In this document: piece by piece, positions 61,601-64,000 of the stretch
How positions within the stretch are numbered: the stretch's first letter is position 1
Layout of the letters: the number at the start of each line of letters is the position of its first letter
Source of the DNA: Zonotrichia leucophrys gambelii
Taxonomy: Eukaryota > Chordata > Aves > Passeriformes > Passerellidae
Reading direction: 5' to 3'
DNA: 64,000 nucleotides
NCBI RefSeq assembly: GCF_028769735.1
Contig: NC_088178.1
Location: 23,076,357-23,140,356, forward strand
Translations under genes and position numbers: made by a program
The notes under the pieces: generated by a model
Told to the model about the DNA's origin: nothing
Seen by the model: the letters and a program-made list of their open reading frames with translations, nothing else
Database searches by the model: none

Positions 61601-64000
61601 AGTTGACTGTACTTAAATCCTTCTTGAAGCTGCTCTGTTTTATATGAAGTTTCCAGACTTTTGCCAGCTTCAAAGCCAGCATTGCCTATCCAAAGCACTC
61701 TGTGGTTAGCAGCAGGACCTGCAGAGGCAAACTGCAGAAGTCTCAAATTCAAGGCTTCTAGAAGCTGAAGAAACCAAGGAAGGCTGAACACAAAAGAGTT
61801 CCCTTCTAAAAAGAAATATCTGTGTTTCTCATCCAGCCTCTTGAGGCTGACCACTGACTCCTTTAGTACTGTGGACCTTCAGTGGTTGGAGACGTCATAA
61901 TTTTTAGGTTAGATGGCAGTAATATGACCTTTATATCCACTCTGAAGATGGGAGAGAGAGCTACATTTTGTTTCTTAAGCATATAAATGCATAAAATAGT
62001 CATGTCATAGAGGTTTTGGAGCTGAAAGTCCGAACAGAGCAAATTATGTTGGGAACCCCCTCACTGGTGCGGCTATCCTCCTTTCAGTACACGGAATTTG
62101 GAAAAGGCATTTTCTACAGTGCTGGAAATGTACAAATAATAAATGTGTGTGCTGAGGGATAAGGAATAGTTGGGATGTCAAATCTATCTACAGTTCCATT
62201 TAACATTTGTTTTCTTAATCCTCCTGCTTCCATCTCTGTTTTATAATGCATTCAGCACTGCAGTCGTGTGGTGTGTGGCCAAGAGCAGCACATAGATGTG
62301 GCTAAGAAATGCCACATAGAAATATAATGTTATCAACATTATTGGTCTTTGTGTATATCAAAGAAATCTCTCCACACAATGGAGATGGGACAAGGTATGG
62401 ATGCAACTCCTTCTCCTCCCTACATATGATGTAAAACAAAAGAATCATATTTAAAAAGAATGATTTCACAAAGTCTGAGGAGACAGGATCAGTTGAGGCA
62501 AAAGAAGCTATGGGGACACAGAATAACTTAACAGGGAGTTCTGTTAGTGGGAGTCTCAGAGAAGTGGAAGACTTCTCTCTACAGCATTTGAAAATTAGAT
62601 CATCAAAGCACTGAAGAAAATTCACCAGGGCACAAACATCTGTGATGAAAACAGAGGTACATAGGAAGAAAGCTCTTTTCCCCAGCAGCCTTCTTATGGA
62701 AAGAAAGGGGGACAAACAGCATTTTTGTTCTTTTTCTATGGATTCCTCTGTCAAGAAGTCAACTGACTAATATATGTGGAATGTGATCCCATCCTAAAGC
62801 CACACTCAGCTTCACCATATTTGTACTACTATCTTTATAGCTGCTCCTGTTTCTTATAGAACTGGACTGGAGAGCACAGGACTGGCAAATCAGAATTGAC
62901 AGCCTAGGAAGCAAAGTAGTCATGTTTCAGCATCAATCAAGTGATTCTCAGGGAAGAATTTGCAAAGTAACTTGTTCCACATCTCTTTTTGGCATAGTCA
63001 TGAAGGAATAAGCAAACAAAAGGAGCAGCATGTCTTCTGTCTACTCTGCAGCAACTTACATAGATTTTCTCTTTAAAGAGAGCAAATCTGCCAAGGTGGA
63101 AGAAAAGTAAAAACCTGAAACAAATTTTGGCCTGCTTTGTCAGTGCCATGGAATTTGGGAATGCTTTGTATCTACGAGGACTTCTGGATATACAAGTAAT
63201 CCTCTGCTATTCTTTCCATGAAATGTCTATGCTCAGAAACATGGGCAGGGTTCTGGCCCTTCTGGGGATGCCACAGGCCTGCCTTTATTTTCTCTTCAAC
63301 TTGCCTGGCCTTGCCTTTGTAGCACATGGACTCAGAGTATTACAGACAGCAGAGCTCTGAATGATGAATGCCAGGGGTGCGGCTTCTTTGCCATGGGCAA
63401 CAAAAGCTCATTGCCAACTTTACTGGATTTTCCAGTGATCTTATGTAGAAACAGCAAATTGGGGACTGATGTGAGTCAAATCACATCATTGGATTTCTTC
63501 AGATCCGTGTTGCTCCTGCCATTTTAAACCATGTTCCCTACACTCTAAGGAATGTGCTAACTGCTCTCAGACCTACCTGTGTTTTGTCAACCACACAGCT
63601 GAGGCCTTGAGCCTAGTTCAGGCCTCACTGCGACCAAATGCTTTGTTTCTTCTTCATGAACATCACTCTGTAGACTCTGCCATTCACTCATTCTGTATTT
63701 TCTCTTGCTGTAAAGGGACTAAATTATAGGTGAAATGATTAGAAACAGAAGGGAACTTGGCTTTAATGATCTGTACTCTGTTCACAAAATAACTCACAAA
63801 CCATTCACTGATACCTTTTGATTTGCAGACCTTCCTTGCAGGCTCTGAGTCAAATCAATGCTCGAGAAGAGCTCAGAAAGGAGACATTTTTCTCTCCTCA
63901 AAGCAGTGATATTGGAAAAAGATGTGGCCCTCTGCAGCTGTCATGGCCTTTGATATCCAGCTACATGTTGTTTCCATATTGCATAGTGAACTGTGAGACC
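58636..64000. other. Gene-free sequence, right end
   Basis: The longest frames (62302-62754 minus, 150 codons; 61108-61524 minus, 138; 61206-61571 plus, 121) overlap on opposite strands or lack any recognisable domain. A 14-bp exact match to the 93-bp repeat core lies at 63866-63879 (GAAGAGCTCAGAAA). Nothing else stands out. Confidence 0.55.

Overview
This 64 kb window looks like non-coding DNA from a bird. I found no protein-coding gene, rRNA, tRNA, CRISPR array or intact mobile element that I can support. The strongest organism signals are three degraded 3' ends of CR1 LINEs, near 2470, 9673 and 36090. They carry the CR1 signature of a TTGGACTTGATGATC-like block, a CCAAC block and a terminal ATTCTATG-type octamer. 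An ancient repeat near 5826-5985 resembles old interspersed elements shared by turtles, crocodilians and birds. Base composition is AT-leaning, CpG is scarce and transposon density is low, all of which fits an avian intron or gene desert.

Layout. 1-5.8 kb: unique sequence with a few splice-like motifs and one CR1 tail. 5.8-7.6 kb: an old sauropsid-type repeat holding a 16-bp palindromic E-box, then AT-rich sequence that resembles a conserved non-coding element, then an octamer palindrome. 9.6-12.7 kb: a CR1 tail, then a roughly 256-bp pure purine tract ending in 16 uninterrupted GAAAA units. 13-27 kb: mostly featureless, with a T-rich tract near 24.1 kb. 27-30 kb: two candidate regulatory elements. 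30-36 kb: small tandem duplications, two hairpins and the clearest CR1 tail. 39.2-39.4 kb: a GC-rich island with a MIR-like SINE core beside a minus-strand G-quadruplex motif. 40.5-47.4 kb: the densest cluster of enhancer-like sequence, interrupted by a TG/TA microsatellite. 58.1-58.7 kb: a 93-bp tandem repeat followed by a nearly perfect 35-bp hairpin. The rest is unremarkable unique sequence.

How it might work together. No genes are visible, so any function is probably regulatory: an intron or gene desert with scattered enhancers. That is inference. It rests on local CpG retention, clusters of homeodomain/POU-type motifs and the absence of coding potential. Alignment to other bird, crocodile and mammal genomes would settle it. 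Long open frames exist, for example 56578-57135 on the minus strand and 12322-12894 in the purine tract, but none shows a domain I recognise.
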